Positions 33,168 through 42,424 of a DNA stretch of 64,000 nt are shown here, piece after piece (the stretch's first letter is position 1; each line of letters opens with the position of its first letter). Source of the stretch: Desertivirga xinjiangensis (GTDB lineage Bacteria; Bacteroidota; Bacteroidia; Sphingobacteriales; Sphingobacteriaceae); assembly GCF_024436435.1 (NCBI RefSeq), contig NZ_JAFMZP010000001.1:248001-312000 (forward strand), in the 5' to 3' direction. Below the pieces are notes generated by a model. That model ran no database searches. It was not told where the DNA came from and saw only the letters and a list, made by a program, of their open reading frames with translations. The position numbers and the translations under genes are program-made.

Positions 33168-34166
33168 ATGAGAGTAGCAATAAACGGTTTTGGAAGGATC
33201 GGCCGCACGGTTCTGAGAACCATCCTTGCCAAAGGAGAGATAGATATAGCAGCAATAAATGATTTAGCTGATCCCGGGACTCTTGCCCACCTGGTAAAAT
33301 ACGATACCGTTCACCGCGGCTTTGATGGAACGGTAAGTGCGGAGGAGAATGTGATTGTTATTAATGGCAATCGTATCCCCGCGTACAAAGAGTCTGATCC
33401 GGGTATTCTACCCTGGGCTGATCTGAACATTGATCTGGTGATCGAATCGACCGGTAAGTTTACCAGTTATGATAAAGCTGCACTTCATCTTAAAGCCGGG
33501 GCAAAACAAGTGATAATTTCTGCACCGCCTTCAGCAAAGGATGTTCCTACAATAGTATTAGGCGTAAACGATCATGAAACTGATCTTCGATCGCCGGTAT
33601 TGTCCAACGCATCCTGCACCACCAATAATATAGCACCTATGATTAAAGTGCTTGAAGACAACTGGGGTATTGTTAACGGGTATATTACGACAGTGCATTC
33701 TATGACGGGTGACCAAAATCTCCACGACGCACCTCATAAAGATCTTCGCAGAGCCAGGGCTGCCTCAGCTTCGATCATTCCGACAAGCACCGGGGCGGCA
33801 AAAGCTATTACCAATATATTTCCTCACCTGGAGGGAAAATTAGGTGGCGCGGGCATCCGCGTGCCTGTTCTAAACGGGTCCCTGACCGATTTTACCTGCA
33901 TCCTGAAAAAGCAGCCGGCTGTTGAAGAGATCAATGCAGCTTTCAAAGAAGCGGCAGATGGATTCCTGAAAGGCATTATGTATTATACTTCGGATCCTAT
34001 TGTGTCGGTGGATATCCTCGGCAATCCGCATTCCTGCGTCTTTGATTCCCAATTAACTTCGGTTGTGGGCGGATTGACGAAAGTTGTGGGCTGGTATGAT
34101 AACGAGTTCGGCTACTCCAGCCGTCTTGCGGATCTGATAGAAAGGATACAAAAACAGTGTAACTAG
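33168..34166 (+). CDS. gap: glyceraldehyde-3-phosphate dehydrogenase, type I
   Basis: A 332-residue GAPDH. I chose the ATG at 33168, which gives the standard N-terminus MRVAINGFGRIGR; an upstream in-frame start would add 30 unrelated residues. Catalytic Cys150 lies in SNASCTTNNIAPM and the phosphate-binding region is ASASIIPTSTGAAKAI. Asp32 after the second strand suggests NAD rather than NADP. It oxidises glyceraldehyde 3-phosphate in glycolysis. pgk, the next step, follows after 160 bp, and the division cluster starts just downstream. Confidence 0.95.
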   Translation: MRVAINGFGRIGRTVLRTILAKGEIDIAAINDLADPGTLAHLVKYDTVHRGFDGTVSAEENVIVINGNRIPAYKESDPGILPWADLNIDLVIESTGKFTSYDKAALHLKAGAKQVIISAPPSAKDVPTIVLGVNDHETDLRSPVLSNASCTTNNIAPMIKVLEDNWGIVNGYITTVHSMTGDQNLHDAPHKDLRRARAASASIIPTSTGAAKAITNIFPHLEGKLGGAGIRVPVLNGSLTDFTCILKKQPAVEEINAAFKEAADGFLKGIMYYTSDPIVSVDILGNPHSCVFDSQLTSVVGGLTKVVGWYDNEFGYSSRLADLIERIQKQCN

Positions 34167-34326
34167 TGATGCAGGTCATCTCCTAATTAAGCTTAGTGTG
34201 CTGAATACACTTTTATTTTAATTCTAAATCATGTAGTTTTACCCCACGTGAGGCCGGCATGTATCAGGGCAGATAACGGAAAATCTTTTCCCACAGGCTT
34301 CTAACAAAAAATATAAAAATAATCAG

Positions 34327-35517
34327 ATGAAAACAATAGACAATCTTAGCTTTTCAGGTAAAAAAGCACTTATCCGTGTAGATTTTAATGTTCCATTAGA
34401 CAATGATTTCAAAATTACCGATGATAACCGTATTCAGGGCGCATTGCCGACCATCACAAAAATATTAAACGATGGTGGGACGGTAATATTAATGTCGCAC
34501 CTGGGCAGACCTAAAGAAGGACCTGCTGAAAAGTACTCACTTAAACATTTAGTTGCCCATTTATCGTCTGTACTTGGCAGGGAGGTGCAGTTTGCTGACG
34601 ATTGTATCGGACAACAGGCAACTGAAAAGGCTGCAGCGCTGAAAGATGGTGAAGTGCTGCTTTTAGAGAACCTTCGTTTTTATAAAGAAGAAGAAAAAGG
34701 TGATGAAGCTTTTGCAGAAAAATTAAGTAAGCTTGGGGATGTTTATGTGAACGACGCGTTTGGAACAGCTCACCGTGCTCATGCTTCTACTGCTGTTATT
34801 GCGAAATTCTTCCCTGATGCCAAATATTTCGGTTATTTGATGGCAGGAGAGCTGGCTAATGCTGAGAAGGTTTTGAATAATGCGGAAAAGCCTTTCACTG
34901 CCATTATGGGTGGTGCTAAAGTTTCTGACAAGATCCTGCTGATTGAGAAGCTTCTTGAAAAAGTAGATAACTTGCTGATCGGCGGCGGTATGGCTTATAC
35001 CTTCGCAAAAGCCCAGGGTGGTAATATTGGAAAATCATTGGTTGAAGAGGATAAACTGGAGCTTGCTTTAAGTCTGATCGAAAAAGCAAAGGGCAAGGGT
35101 GTAAATCTGATCCTGCCGCTGGATTCGGTTATTGCAGACAATTTCGCTGCTGACGCCAATACGGATGTGGCAAAGAATGATAATATAAAAGAGGGCTGGA
35201 TGGGCTTAGATATCGGTCCGGAGTCGGTTGAGCAATATAAAGAAGTGGTAGCTTCTTCTAAAACTATTTTATGGAACGGCCCAATGGGTGTTTTTGAAAT
35301 GGAAAAGTTTGAAGCCGGAACCAAAGCTGTTGCAGAAGCTGTGGTTGAAGCAACTAAGAATGGTGCATTTTCTCTGATAGGCGGTGGCGACTCTGCAGCA
35401 GCTGTTGCGAAGTTTGGCTTTGAAGAGGAAGTGAGTTATGTATCTACCGGCGGTGGTGCGCTGTTAGAATATATGGAAGGTAAAGTTTTGCCAGGTGTAA
35501 AGGCGATCAACGAATAA
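34327..35517 (+). CDS. pgk: phosphoglycerate kinase
   Basis: A 396-residue PGK. The N-terminal signature [14 protein letters not shown] and [10 protein letters not shown] lie in the substrate domain, and [20 protein letters not shown] follows. The C-terminal nucleotide domain has [29 protein letters not shown] and GGGDSAAAV, all diagnostic. It transfers phosphate from 1,3-bisphosphoglycerate to ADP. A strong terminator follows 18 bp after the stop, separating it from mraZ. Confidence 0.97.
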   Translation: MKTIDNLSFSGKKALIRVDFNVPLDNDFKITDDNRIQGALPTITKILNDGGTVILMSHLGRPKEGPAEKYSLKHLVAHLSSVLGREVQFADDCIGQQATEKAAALKDGEVLLLENLRFYKEEEKGDEAFAEKLSKLGDVYVNDAFGTAHRAHASTAVIAKFFPDAKYFGYLMAGELANAEKVLNNAEKPFTAIMGGAKVSDKILLIEKLLEKVDNLLIGGGMAYTFAKAQGGNIGKSLVEEDKLELALSLIEKAKGKGVNLILPLDSVIADNFAADANTDVAKNDNIKEGWMGLDIGPESVEQYKEVVASSKTILWNGPMGVFEMEKFEAGTKAVAEAVVEATKNGAFSLIGGGDSAAAVAKFGFEEEVSYVSTGGGALLEYMEGKVLPGVKAINE

Positions 35518-35535
35518 GAGAATCCGGATTTTGGA

Positions 35536-35572
35536 GCCCGGCCCTAAGACAGGTGCCGGGCTTTTTTGTTTT
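35536..35572 (+). terminator. intrinsic terminator after pgk
   Basis: Stem GCCCGGC/GCCGGGC extended by CCT/AGG around a 5-nt loop, followed directly by a T-rich run (TTTTTTGTTTT). This is a textbook Rho-independent terminator. Confidence 0.85.
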
Positions 35573-35628
35573 AGGACAGCCTAAAAAATCATCATAAAAG
35601 AAAAAAAAATTCTTGTTGAAAACTTTTT

Positions 35629-35653
35629 GTGGGTTAAAGTGGTAAAAAGTGGT
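35629..35653 (+). promoter_or_regulatory. MraZ operator: three GTGG boxes with 10-bp period
   Basis: GTGGG, GTGGT and GTGGT begin at 35629, 35639 and 35649, exactly 10 bp apart with 5-bp spacers. This is the arrangement MraZ binds upstream of mraZ in E. coli and other bacteria (GTGGG repeats). A one-mismatch -7 element, TACTTTTA (35664-35671), follows, so binding would cover the -33 region and repress the whole cluster. Confidence 0.8.
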
Positions 35654-35696
35654 AAAAGCTTTTTACTTTTACTCTACTTAAAAGTGTAAAACCCGG

Positions 35697-36161
35697 ATGT
35701 CTCATTTTTTAGGAGAATTTGAATGTAAACTTGATGCTAAGGGCAGACTTATGGTGCCCTCAGGTTTGCGTAAGCAAATGCCTGAAGCTGAGAAGGATGG
35801 GTTGGTTGTGAATCGTGGGTTTGAGAAGCATTTGGTGGTGTATAGCCGTAAGGAGTGGGATAAGATTATGGAGGATTTAAGTAAACTTAATCAGTACGAA
35901 AAAAGGACCAGAGAGTTCATTCGCTACTTCACACGGGGGGCTACCGAGCTAACACTCGATGCTTCCGGTCGTGTTTTGTTTCCTAAATCACTCCTGGATT
36001 ATGCCGGAATAGGTGCTGATGTGGTGCTGTCGTCCCAATTTAATAAAATAGAAGTATGGGCCAAAGATGCCTATGACTCGCAGATGGATAACGAACCTGA
36101 AAACTTTGCTAACCTGGCTGAAGAAGTGATGGGTGGCTTGGGAAGGAGGCTTGATGACTAA
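35697..36161 (+). CDS. mraZ: transcriptional regulator MraZ
   Basis: A 154-residue protein of two AbrB-like half domains, each with the DxxGR signature: LDAKGRLMVPSGLRKQM near residue 12 and LDASGRVLFPKSLLDYAG near residue 82. MraZ forms a multimeric ring that binds direct GTGG repeats. It is the first gene of the division cluster and sits 44 bp after its own three putative boxes. The stop overlaps the rsmH start by 8 bp. Confidence 0.96.
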   Translation: MSHFLGEFECKLDAKGRLMVPSGLRKQMPEAEKDGLVVNRGFEKHLVVYSRKEWDKIMEDLSKLNQYEKRTREFIRYFTRGATELTLDASGRVLFPKSLLDYAGIGADVVLSSQFNKIEVWAKDAYDSQMDNEPENFANLAEEVMGGLGRRLDD

Positions 36162-37056
36162 GTATCATGTGCCGGTGATGCTGCGGGAATGTATCGAAGC
36201 GCTCGATATAAAAAAGGACGGCATATACGTAGATGTGACTTTTGGTGGGGGCGGGCATTCGAAAGAAATATTAAAACATCTTGGTGAAAATGGACGACTA
36301 GTTGCATTTGACCAGGATGTTGATGCACAGGTAAATGTGCCAGACGATGATCGGTTAACCTTTGTTGATCAAAACTTCCGCTTTTTAAAAAACTACTGCC
36401 GCTTGTATGGCGCTCTGCCGGTTGATGGTATTCTGGCTGATCTGGGTGTTTCATCTCATCAGTTTGATCAGCCAGAGCGGGGGTTTTCTACTCGTTTTGA
36501 TGCAGACCTGGATATGCGGATGGATCAGAGCGGAACTTTAACTGCAAAAGAGATCATCAATTCGTATCAGGAGGATGACCTGCACAGGATCTTTGGGATG
36601 TATGGTGAGATTCAGAATGCTAAATCTTTGGCAAGGGTGATTGTTACTGCCAGGTTAAATGGCGCTATTAATACTATTGCGGAACTAAAAGCCGCTATCG
36701 GCAGGCTTATTCCGAAAGGTAAGGAAAATAAATATCTCGCACAGGTCTTCCAGGCATTACGTATTGAAGTAAATCAGGAGCTGGTAGCCCTGCAGGAGTT
36801 TTTGCTGCAGGCTACGGAGGTGTTGAAGCCGGGAGGGCGTTTAGTGGTGATGTCTTACCACTCTTTGGAAGACAGGCTGGTTAAAAATTTCATAGCCAAG
36901 GGGAAATTTAAAGGAGAAGTTGAAAAAGACTTTTTTGGAAATGAGATAAAACCCCTGGAGCCGGTATCGCGAAAAGCGGTGACTGCTTCCGATGAAGAAA
37001 TTGCAGAAAATAACCGGGCTAGAAGTGCAAAGTTAAGGATTGCTGTGAAGGTGTGA
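36154..37056 (+). CDS. rsmH: 16S rRNA (cytosine(1402)-N4)-methyltransferase
   Basis: A 300-residue RsmH (MraW). The start ATG at 36154 gives the family N-terminus YHVPVMLRECIEAL and lies inside the end of mraZ; an AAGGAGG sequence (36143-36149) is placed 4 nt before it, a rare clear Shine-Dalgarno site for this group. The SAM-binding motif is VDVTFGGGGHSKEIL, with ILADLGVSSHQFD and the conserved MSYHSLEDRLVKNF downstream. It methylates C1402 of 16S rRNA. Confidence 0.95.
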   Translation: MTKYHVPVMLRECIEALDIKKDGIYVDVTFGGGGHSKEILKHLGENGRLVAFDQDVDAQVNVPDDDRLTFVDQNFRFLKNYCRLYGALPVDGILADLGVSSHQFDQPERGFSTRFDADLDMRMDQSGTLTAKEIINSYQEDDLHRIFGMYGEIQNAKSLARVIVTARLNGAINTIAELKAAIGRLIPKGKENKYLAQVFQALRIEVNQELVALQEFLLQATEVLKPGGRLVVMSYHSLEDRLVKNFIAKGKFKGEVEKDFFGNEIKPLEPVSRKAVTASDEEIAENNRARSAKLRIAVKV

Positions 37057-37109
37057 TTGTGGGTGTATTATATTATACAGGTTTATTGAACTTTTAATTT
37101 TAATTCTCC

Positions 37110-37511
37110 ATGACTAATCGTTTACGAACTGACATTGCAGAGGAGCCGGAGCAGGAAGTGGCTGAAGGAAAAAAAGAGGAAAAAGCTGAGCTGCCGAAAA
37201 ATTTCTTTACCAGCCTTCTGACAGAAGGGGTGATATCAAAAGAAGCGGCAACTGAAATGATGCCTTTTATAATATTCATCAGCATGCTGGGTATGGTTTA
37301 CATTGCAAACAGGCATTTTGCTGAAAAGAACATAAGAGGTATCGATAAGCTGAGTAAAGAAGTGAAGGAGCTTAGCTGGGACTATAAAACTCTTAAAGCT
37401 GATCTGATGCTTAAAAGCACCCAGACAGAAGTGGCCAGGCAGGTGGATACCCTCGGACTAAAGGAGCCGGTTGATCCGCCGAAAAAGATTGTTGTAACAG
37501 TAGAAGAATAA
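37110..37511 (+). CDS. ftsL: FtsL-like divisome protein
   Basis: A 133-residue bitopic membrane protein. An acidic cytosolic tail (1-48) precedes one transmembrane helix (50-68), followed by a heptad-rich periplasmic stretch (72-115; GIDKLSKEVKELSWDYKTLKA). Sequence similarity to classical FtsL is low, as usual, so the call rests on topology and on the fixed place between rsmH and ftsI. It would join FtsQ and FtsI in the division complex. Confidence 0.8.
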   Translation: MTNRLRTDIAEEPEQEVAEGKKEEKAELPKNFFTSLLTEGVISKEAATEMMPFIIFISMLGMVYIANRHFAEKNIRGIDKLSKEVKELSWDYKTLKADLMLKSTQTEVARQVDTLGLKEPVDPPKKIVVTVEE

Positions 37512-37539
37512 AAGTTTTCATCCCAAAGGGATTATAAAA

Positions 37540-39660
37540 ATGAATATCAGAACAGATATATTGCTGCGTGTATACATTGCTTTCGGGCTGATCGTATTGC
37601 TTGCGTTTGCAGTATTGTTCAAATTGTTTCACCTCCAGATTGCTGAAGGTGAAAAGTGGAGGGCAATGGCAGACAGCTTATCGACGAAATATATTGATGT
37701 AGAAGCGGTAAGGGGAAATATTTATTCGGTTGATGGAAGCCTTCTGGCAACTTCGGTTCCGGAGTACGAATTGCGGATGGACATGCTGGCGGGAGGAATT
37801 GAAAAGGACGAGATATTTTATGAAAAAGTAGATTCTCTTGCTGAGAAGCTTTCCTCTTATTTCGGTGATAAGAGTCGTCGTGAATATTCTAAAATGCTGC
37901 GTGAAGCTCGGCGGGAAGGGGCACGGTACCTCCTTATTAAAAGGGATGTAACTCACCAGGAACTTAATGTTGTTCGTAAGTTTCCGATCTTCAAGCTGGG
38001 TCGTTACAAAGGCGGCTTGATAGCCATACAGCAAAATAAAAGAATTTTACCCTTCAGAACCCTGGCGAAAAGAACTATTGGCTATAAGAATGAGAATGTT
38101 CAGCCTGTAGGTCTGGAAGGAGCTTATGCCAGTTATATTGATGGAGAAAGCGGCAGAAGGCTGGTGCAGCGTATTTCGGGCGGTGTTTGGATGCCGGTGA
38201 ATAAAGATATTGAGATCGCGCCAAAAGATGGTGCCGACATCATTTCGACTATCGATATCAACATGCAGGATGTGGCGCAGAACGCGTTGCGTAAGCAGTT
38301 GATAAAAAGCGATGCCGATCATGGCTGCGTGCTGCTTATGGAGGTTGCCACGGGGGAGATCAGGGCCATAGCCAATTTTACGAAAGTAGAAGAAGGACGG
38401 TATGAGGAGAAGTTTAACTATGCTATCGCTCAGAGTGCCGAACCTGGGTCAACATTTAAATTAGCTTCTTATCTGGCCCTGCTGGAAGACGGCAAAGTAG
38501 ATACAAACACCTTAGTTGACTGCGAGAACGGCTTCTTTAAGGTCTATAATAAAAAACGCCTGGTGAAGACGGTCCGTGATTCGCATGAGGGATTAAAGGT
38601 CATTACCGTAAAAAAGGCGTTCCAGGAGTCGTCGAATGCTGCGATAGCTAAGCTGGTTTACCAGCATTACCTGTCGGACGGTAAGCAGTTCACCGATCAT
38701 TTGTACGACCTGCATTTGCATGAAAAGGCCGGATTGCAGATCCCCGGCGAAGGAGCACCGTTAATTAAAACACCAGAGAGCAGTTATTGGTACAAAGGTT
38801 TAAGTCTTGCGCAGATGGCGTATGGGTATGAGATGAAGATGACGCCCTTGCAAATGCTGACGTTCTATAATGCTGTAGCAAACAACGGGAAGATGGTTGC
38901 GCCTCAGTTTGTGCGGGAGATCAGAAGATTAGGAAGTACCATAGAACAGTTCAGTCCCCGGGTGATAGAAAACAAGATTTGCTCGGATGCTACTTTAGGG
39001 AAACTTCAGGATATGCTTTTAGGAGTGGTAGAAGAGGGAACAGGAAAAGATATTATTAAAAACCCATCGTATAAGATTGCAGGAAAAACAGGTACTGCCC
39101 AGGTGGCTGACGGCTCCCGCGGGTACAGGGGAAAACGCTCATATCAGGCGTCTTTCTGCGGTTATTTTCCGGCTGATAAACCGAAGTATTCGATGATCGT
39201 GGTACTGACGAATCCAAAGGGAGTATATTATGCTGCTTTGGTTGCCGGTCCGGTTTTCAGGGAAGTGGCAGACAAGATATACTCTAACGATGTGGAGATG
39301 TATAATCCTGTTCAGCAGCTAAAATATGTGGGCAACACAAAAATGCCGGAATCGAAGGCTGGAGATAAACAATCTACCCTGAAGGTATATAAAGCATTGG
39401 GTGTAAAGACATACCTGGCAGGAAACAGTGATTTTGTGAATATGGTTGACACTAATAAAGGTATTAATGTGAAGGAGGTAAAGGCGACGACAAAGACAGT
39501 GCCTGATGTAACCGGAATGGGACTTAAGGATGCAGTTTTTTTACTTTCGAACGCAGGCCTGAAGCCTGTTGTAAAAGGTAGCGGCAGGGTGATAAAACAA
39601 TCTGTAGAACCGGGAGTATTTGCGCGTAGAGGATACCCTGTTACTATTGAATTAAACTAA
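37540..39660 (+). CDS. ftsI: division-specific penicillin-binding protein (transpeptidase)
   Basis: A 706-residue class B PBP. The transmembrane anchor (about 10-30) is followed by the pedestal domain with RGNIYSVDGSLLATS. The transpeptidase has SxxK (Ser304-Lys307) in EPGSTFKLAS, the SSN box in QESSNAAIAKL and KTG in IAGKTGTAQVA. A C-terminal PASTA domain (about 645-706; VPDVTGMGLKDAVFLLSNAG) is present, typical for the FtsI of Bacteroidota and absent in E. coli. It cross-links septal peptidoglycan with FtsW. The murE start codon follows its stop directly. Confidence 0.96.
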   Translation: MNIRTDILLRVYIAFGLIVLLAFAVLFKLFHLQIAEGEKWRAMADSLSTKYIDVEAVRGNIYSVDGSLLATSVPEYELRMDMLAGGIEKDEIFYEKVDSLAEKLSSYFGDKSRREYSKMLREARREGARYLLIKRDVTHQELNVVRKFPIFKLGRYKGGLIAIQQNKRILPFRTLAKRTIGYKNENVQPVGLEGAYASYIDGESGRRLVQRISGGVWMPVNKDIEIAPKDGADIISTIDINMQDVAQNALRKQLIKSDADHGCVLLMEVATGEIRAIANFTKVEEGRYEEKFNYAIAQSAEPGSTFKLASYLALLEDGKVDTNTLVDCENGFFKVYNKKRLVKTVRDSHEGLKVITVKKAFQESSNAAIAKLVYQHYLSDGKQFTDHLYDLHLHEKAGLQIPGEGAPLIKTPESSYWYKGLSLAQMAYGYEMKMTPLQMLTFYNAVANNGKMVAPQFVREIRRLGSTIEQFSPRVIENKICSDATLGKLQDMLLGVVEEGTGKDIIKNPSYKIAGKTGTAQVADGSRGYRGKRSYQASFCGYFPADKPKYSMIVVLTNPKGVYYAALVAGPVFREVADKIYSNDVEMYNPVQQLKYVGNTKMPESKAGDKQSTLKVYKALGVKTYLAGNSDFVNMVDTNKGINVKEVKATTKTVPDVTGMGLKDAVFLLSNAGLKPVVKGSGRVIKQSVEPGVFARRGYPVTIELN

Positions 39661-41124
39661 ATGAAGAAGTTAAGCGAACTACTAAACGGAGTGGATGTTC
39701 TTGACCAAAAAGGCTCAGGAGTTGAGGATATATCGACTATTTGCTTCGATTCGCGTTTAGCTATAAAAGATTCCCTGTTTGTGGCTGTTCGCGGCACTCA
39801 GACCGACGGCCATGAGTACATCAGTAAAGCTGAGTCGCTTGGCGCCCGTGTCATTATATGCGAATCCCTGCCTGATGTATTAAGCGAAAATGTGTTATAT
39901 ATACAATGCGCTGAATCTGCTAAGGCTTTAGGTATTATCGCTTCGAACTTTTATAATAATCCTTCGGATAAGTTAAAGCTGGTGGGTATTACCGGGACCA
40001 ATGGAAAGACCACCGTTGCGACCCTTCTTTATAAATTGTTTGAGGACCTGGGATATAAAACGGGCTTGATATCGACCGTAGAGAATCATATTCATACAAG
40101 CGTGGTGGCATCAACACATACTACTCCTGATCCGATAGCCTTAAATAAGTTATTAGATGATATGGTAGCTGTGGGCTGTGACTATTGCTTCATGGAGGTT
40201 AGTTCGCATGCTGTGGCTCAATACCGGATAGCTGGTTTGAATTTTGCAGGAGGGGTATTTACCAATCTCAGCCACGATCATCTTGATTTTCATAAAACCT
40301 TTGATTCTTATCTGAAAGCCAAAAAGGCCTTCTTTGATGGCTTAAGCAAGTCTGCCTTTTCGTTGAGCAATGGAGACGACAAGAATGGCCGGGTAATGTT
40401 GCAAAACACCAAAGCCAGTAAAAAATTCTACAGTCTCAAAAGTCTCGCTGATTTTAAGGCAAAGATAATAGAGAATCAGTTCGGCGGATTGCTCTTGAAT
40501 ATAGATGGCCAGGAAGTATGGTTTAAGCTTGTTGGTCAGTTCAATGCTTATAATTTACTGGCTGTTTATGGTACCGCTGTATTGTTAGAGCAGGACAGTA
40601 CCAAAGTATTAACTCTTCTGAGCCGTCTTAGCGGTGCAGAGGGAAGATTCGACTATGTAAGTTCAGCAAATGGGATAATTGGCATAGTGGATTATGCCCA
40701 TACGCCTGATGCTGTGCAGAATGTTCTGAACACGATTCATGACATTCGCAAGGGCAGGGAGAAGGTGATCACCATTTTAGGATGCGGAGGAGACAGGGAT
40801 AAAGCAAAACGGCCGGTGATGGCGCAGGTAGCGAGCGAATGGAGCGATAAAGTGATACTGACCTCTGATAATCCCCGGTCTGAAGACCCTGAACAGATTG
40901 TTAAGGAGATGGAAGCAGGCCTTTTATTAAAAAACCGGAAAAAGACGCTGGTGATCCTCGACAGGAAAGAGGCCATACGGACTGCCTGCCACCTGGCGAA
41001 CCCCGGAGATATTATTCTCCTGGCCGGAAAAGGACATGAGAAATACCAGGAAATTAAAGGGACCAAATATCCTTTTGATGACAAGCAAATATTGACAAGC
41101 AGTTTGGAGGAAGCCGGAAAATGA
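39661..41124 (+). CDS. murE: UDP-MurNAc-tripeptide synthetase (diaminopimelate-adding)
   Basis: A 487-residue Mur ligase. The ATP-binding motif is GITGTNGKTTVATLLY. The SDNPRSEDPEQIV segment contains DNPR, the signature for meso-diaminopimelate selection rather than lysine, in keeping with dapA and dapB in this window. GCGGDRDKAKRP is another family motif. It adds mDAP to UDP-MurNAc-L-Ala-D-Glu. The gene begins immediately after the ftsI stop. A 14-codon reading frame overlaps its stop by ATGA. Confidence 0.96.
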   Translation: MKKLSELLNGVDVLDQKGSGVEDISTICFDSRLAIKDSLFVAVRGTQTDGHEYISKAESLGARVIICESLPDVLSENVLYIQCAESAKALGIIASNFYNNPSDKLKLVGITGTNGKTTVATLLYKLFEDLGYKTGLISTVENHIHTSVVASTHTTPDPIALNKLLDDMVAVGCDYCFMEVSSHAVAQYRIAGLNFAGGVFTNLSHDHLDFHKTFDSYLKAKKAFFDGLSKSAFSLSNGDDKNGRVMLQNTKASKKFYSLKSLADFKAKIIENQFGGLLLNIDGQEVWFKLVGQFNAYNLLAVYGTAVLLEQDSTKVLTLLSRLSGAEGRFDYVSSANGIIGIVDYAHTPDAVQNVLNTIHDIRKGREKVITILGCGGDRDKAKRPVMAQVASEWSDKVILTSDNPRSEDPEQIVKEMEAGLLLKNRKKTLVILDRKEAIRTACHLANPGDIILLAGKGHEKYQEIKGTKYPFDDKQILTSSLEEAGK

Positions 41125-41165
41125 TCAAAGGCAAACCCATAATAGAAATTGAAATTCGTAAATAA
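41121..41165 (+). other. 14-codon mini-ORF bridging murE and mraY
   Basis: An ATG overlapping the murE stop (ATGA) opens a short frame encoding MIKGKPIIEIEIRK, then TAA; mraY starts 6 nt later. It could serve to carry terminating ribosomes toward the mraY start, in a genome where most junctions are overlapping. It may equally be chance. Confidence 0.3.
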
Positions 41166-41171
41166 AGCAAA

Positions 41172-42413
41172 ATGCTATATTATTTATTCACTTGGTTAGA
41201 CAGAGAATATGATATTCCAGGCGCGGGAGTGTTTCAGTACATTTCTTTCCGTGCTTCTATGTCTATTATTTTCTCTCTTTTATTTACCACTATCTATGGT
41301 AATCGTCTGATCAGGATCCTTCGCGCAAAGCAGGTTGGAGAAACTGTCAGGAACCTGGGCCTGGAAGGTCAGATGCAGAAACAGGGTACTCCTACAATGG
41401 GTGGGATAATTATCCTTCTGGGGATCCTGGTGCCAACGTTCTTGTTTGCAAAGCTGGAGAATATATACATCATCCTGATGGTCGTAACCACGCTATGGAT
41501 GGGGATCATTGGATTTGTTGATGATTATATAAAGGTTTTTAAGAGGGACAAAGAGGGGCTTGCCGGCCGTTTTAAGATAATGGGCCAGGTTGGACTTGCA
41601 CTAATTGTCGGATGGACGATGTACTTTCATCCGGATATCGTAGTGAGGCAACAGGTTACCCTGCCGACTACCAACGTTTCTCCGCTAGAAGTGCATCAGA
41701 GAGGGAATGAGTACTACTACACCCAGAACTTAAAATCGACAAAAACAAACATCCCTTTTTATAAGAACAATGAATTTGATTACGCCAAGTTCCTTAACTT
41801 TTTGGGTCCCGGATATGAGAAATATACGCTTGTAGTTTTTCTTTTATTTGTGATCGTAATTATTACGGCGGTATCCAATGGAGCCAATATAACGGATGGG
41901 ATTGATGGCCTGGCGACTGGAACATCGGCTGTCATAGCGATCACTCTTGCTATACTGGCCTATGTATCAGGTAATACCATAACGGCGAATTACCTGAACA
42001 TCATGTATATTCCGAACTCGGGTGAACTGGTAATATTTGCAGCTGCCTTTGTTGGAGCATGTGTTGGTTTCTTATGGTATAATTCATACCCGGCGCAGGT
42101 GTTTATGGGTGATACAGGAAGTCTCGCTATCGGAGGGATAATCGCTGCTTTTGCTATTATGATCAGGAAAGAGATGCTTATTCCTATTCTCTGCGGTATC
42201 TTCCTGGTAGAGAACTTGTCAGTGATCATGCAGGTTTCCTATTTTAAGTATACGAGGAAGAAATTTGGTGAAGGACGCAGGATTTTCCTGATGTCGCCTC
42301 TTCATCATCACTACCAGAAAAGAGGTTATCACGAAGCTAAAATTGTAACCCGCTTTTGGATCATCGGGATCATCCTGGCGGTGCTCACAATTGTAACACT
42401 TAAACTTCGCTAA
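41172..42413 (+). CDS. mraY: phospho-N-acetylmuramoyl-pentapeptide transferase
   Basis: A 413-residue polytopic enzyme with about ten transmembrane helices. [21 protein letters not shown] contains the DDxxK motif, [12 protein letters not shown] the third Asp motif, and [15 protein letters not shown] the His-rich loop. An insertion of about 60 residues (around 165-215) lies after the fourth helix, as in other Bacteroidota MraY proteins. It transfers phospho-MurNAc-pentapeptide to undecaprenyl phosphate, making lipid I. Confidence 0.96.
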   Translation: MLYYLFTWLDREYDIPGAGVFQYISFRASMSIIFSLLFTTIYGNRLIRILRAKQVGETVRNLGLEGQMQKQGTPTMGGIIILLGILVPTFLFAKLENIYIILMVVTTLWMGIIGFVDDYIKVFKRDKEGLAGRFKIMGQVGLALIVGWTMYFHPDIVVRQQVTLPTTNVSPLEVHQRGNEYYYTQNLKSTKTNIPFYKNNEFDYAKFLNFLGPGYEKYTLVVFLLFVIVIITAVSNGANITDGIDGLATGTSAVIAITLAILAYVSGNTITANYLNIMYIPNSGELVIFAAAFVGACVGFLWYNSYPAQVFMGDTGSLAIGGIIAAFAIMIRKEMLIPILCGIFLVENLSVIMQVSYFKYTRKKFGEGRRIFLMSPLHHHYQKRGYHEAKIVTRFWIIGIILAVLTIVTLKLR

Positions 42414-42424
42414 GGTATTTCGAT

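Noticed and set aside
27303-34260. parS sites near parAB
   Set aside because: No GTTTCACGTGAAAC-like palindrome was seen on reading; the CACGTG near 34246 lacks the flanking bases.
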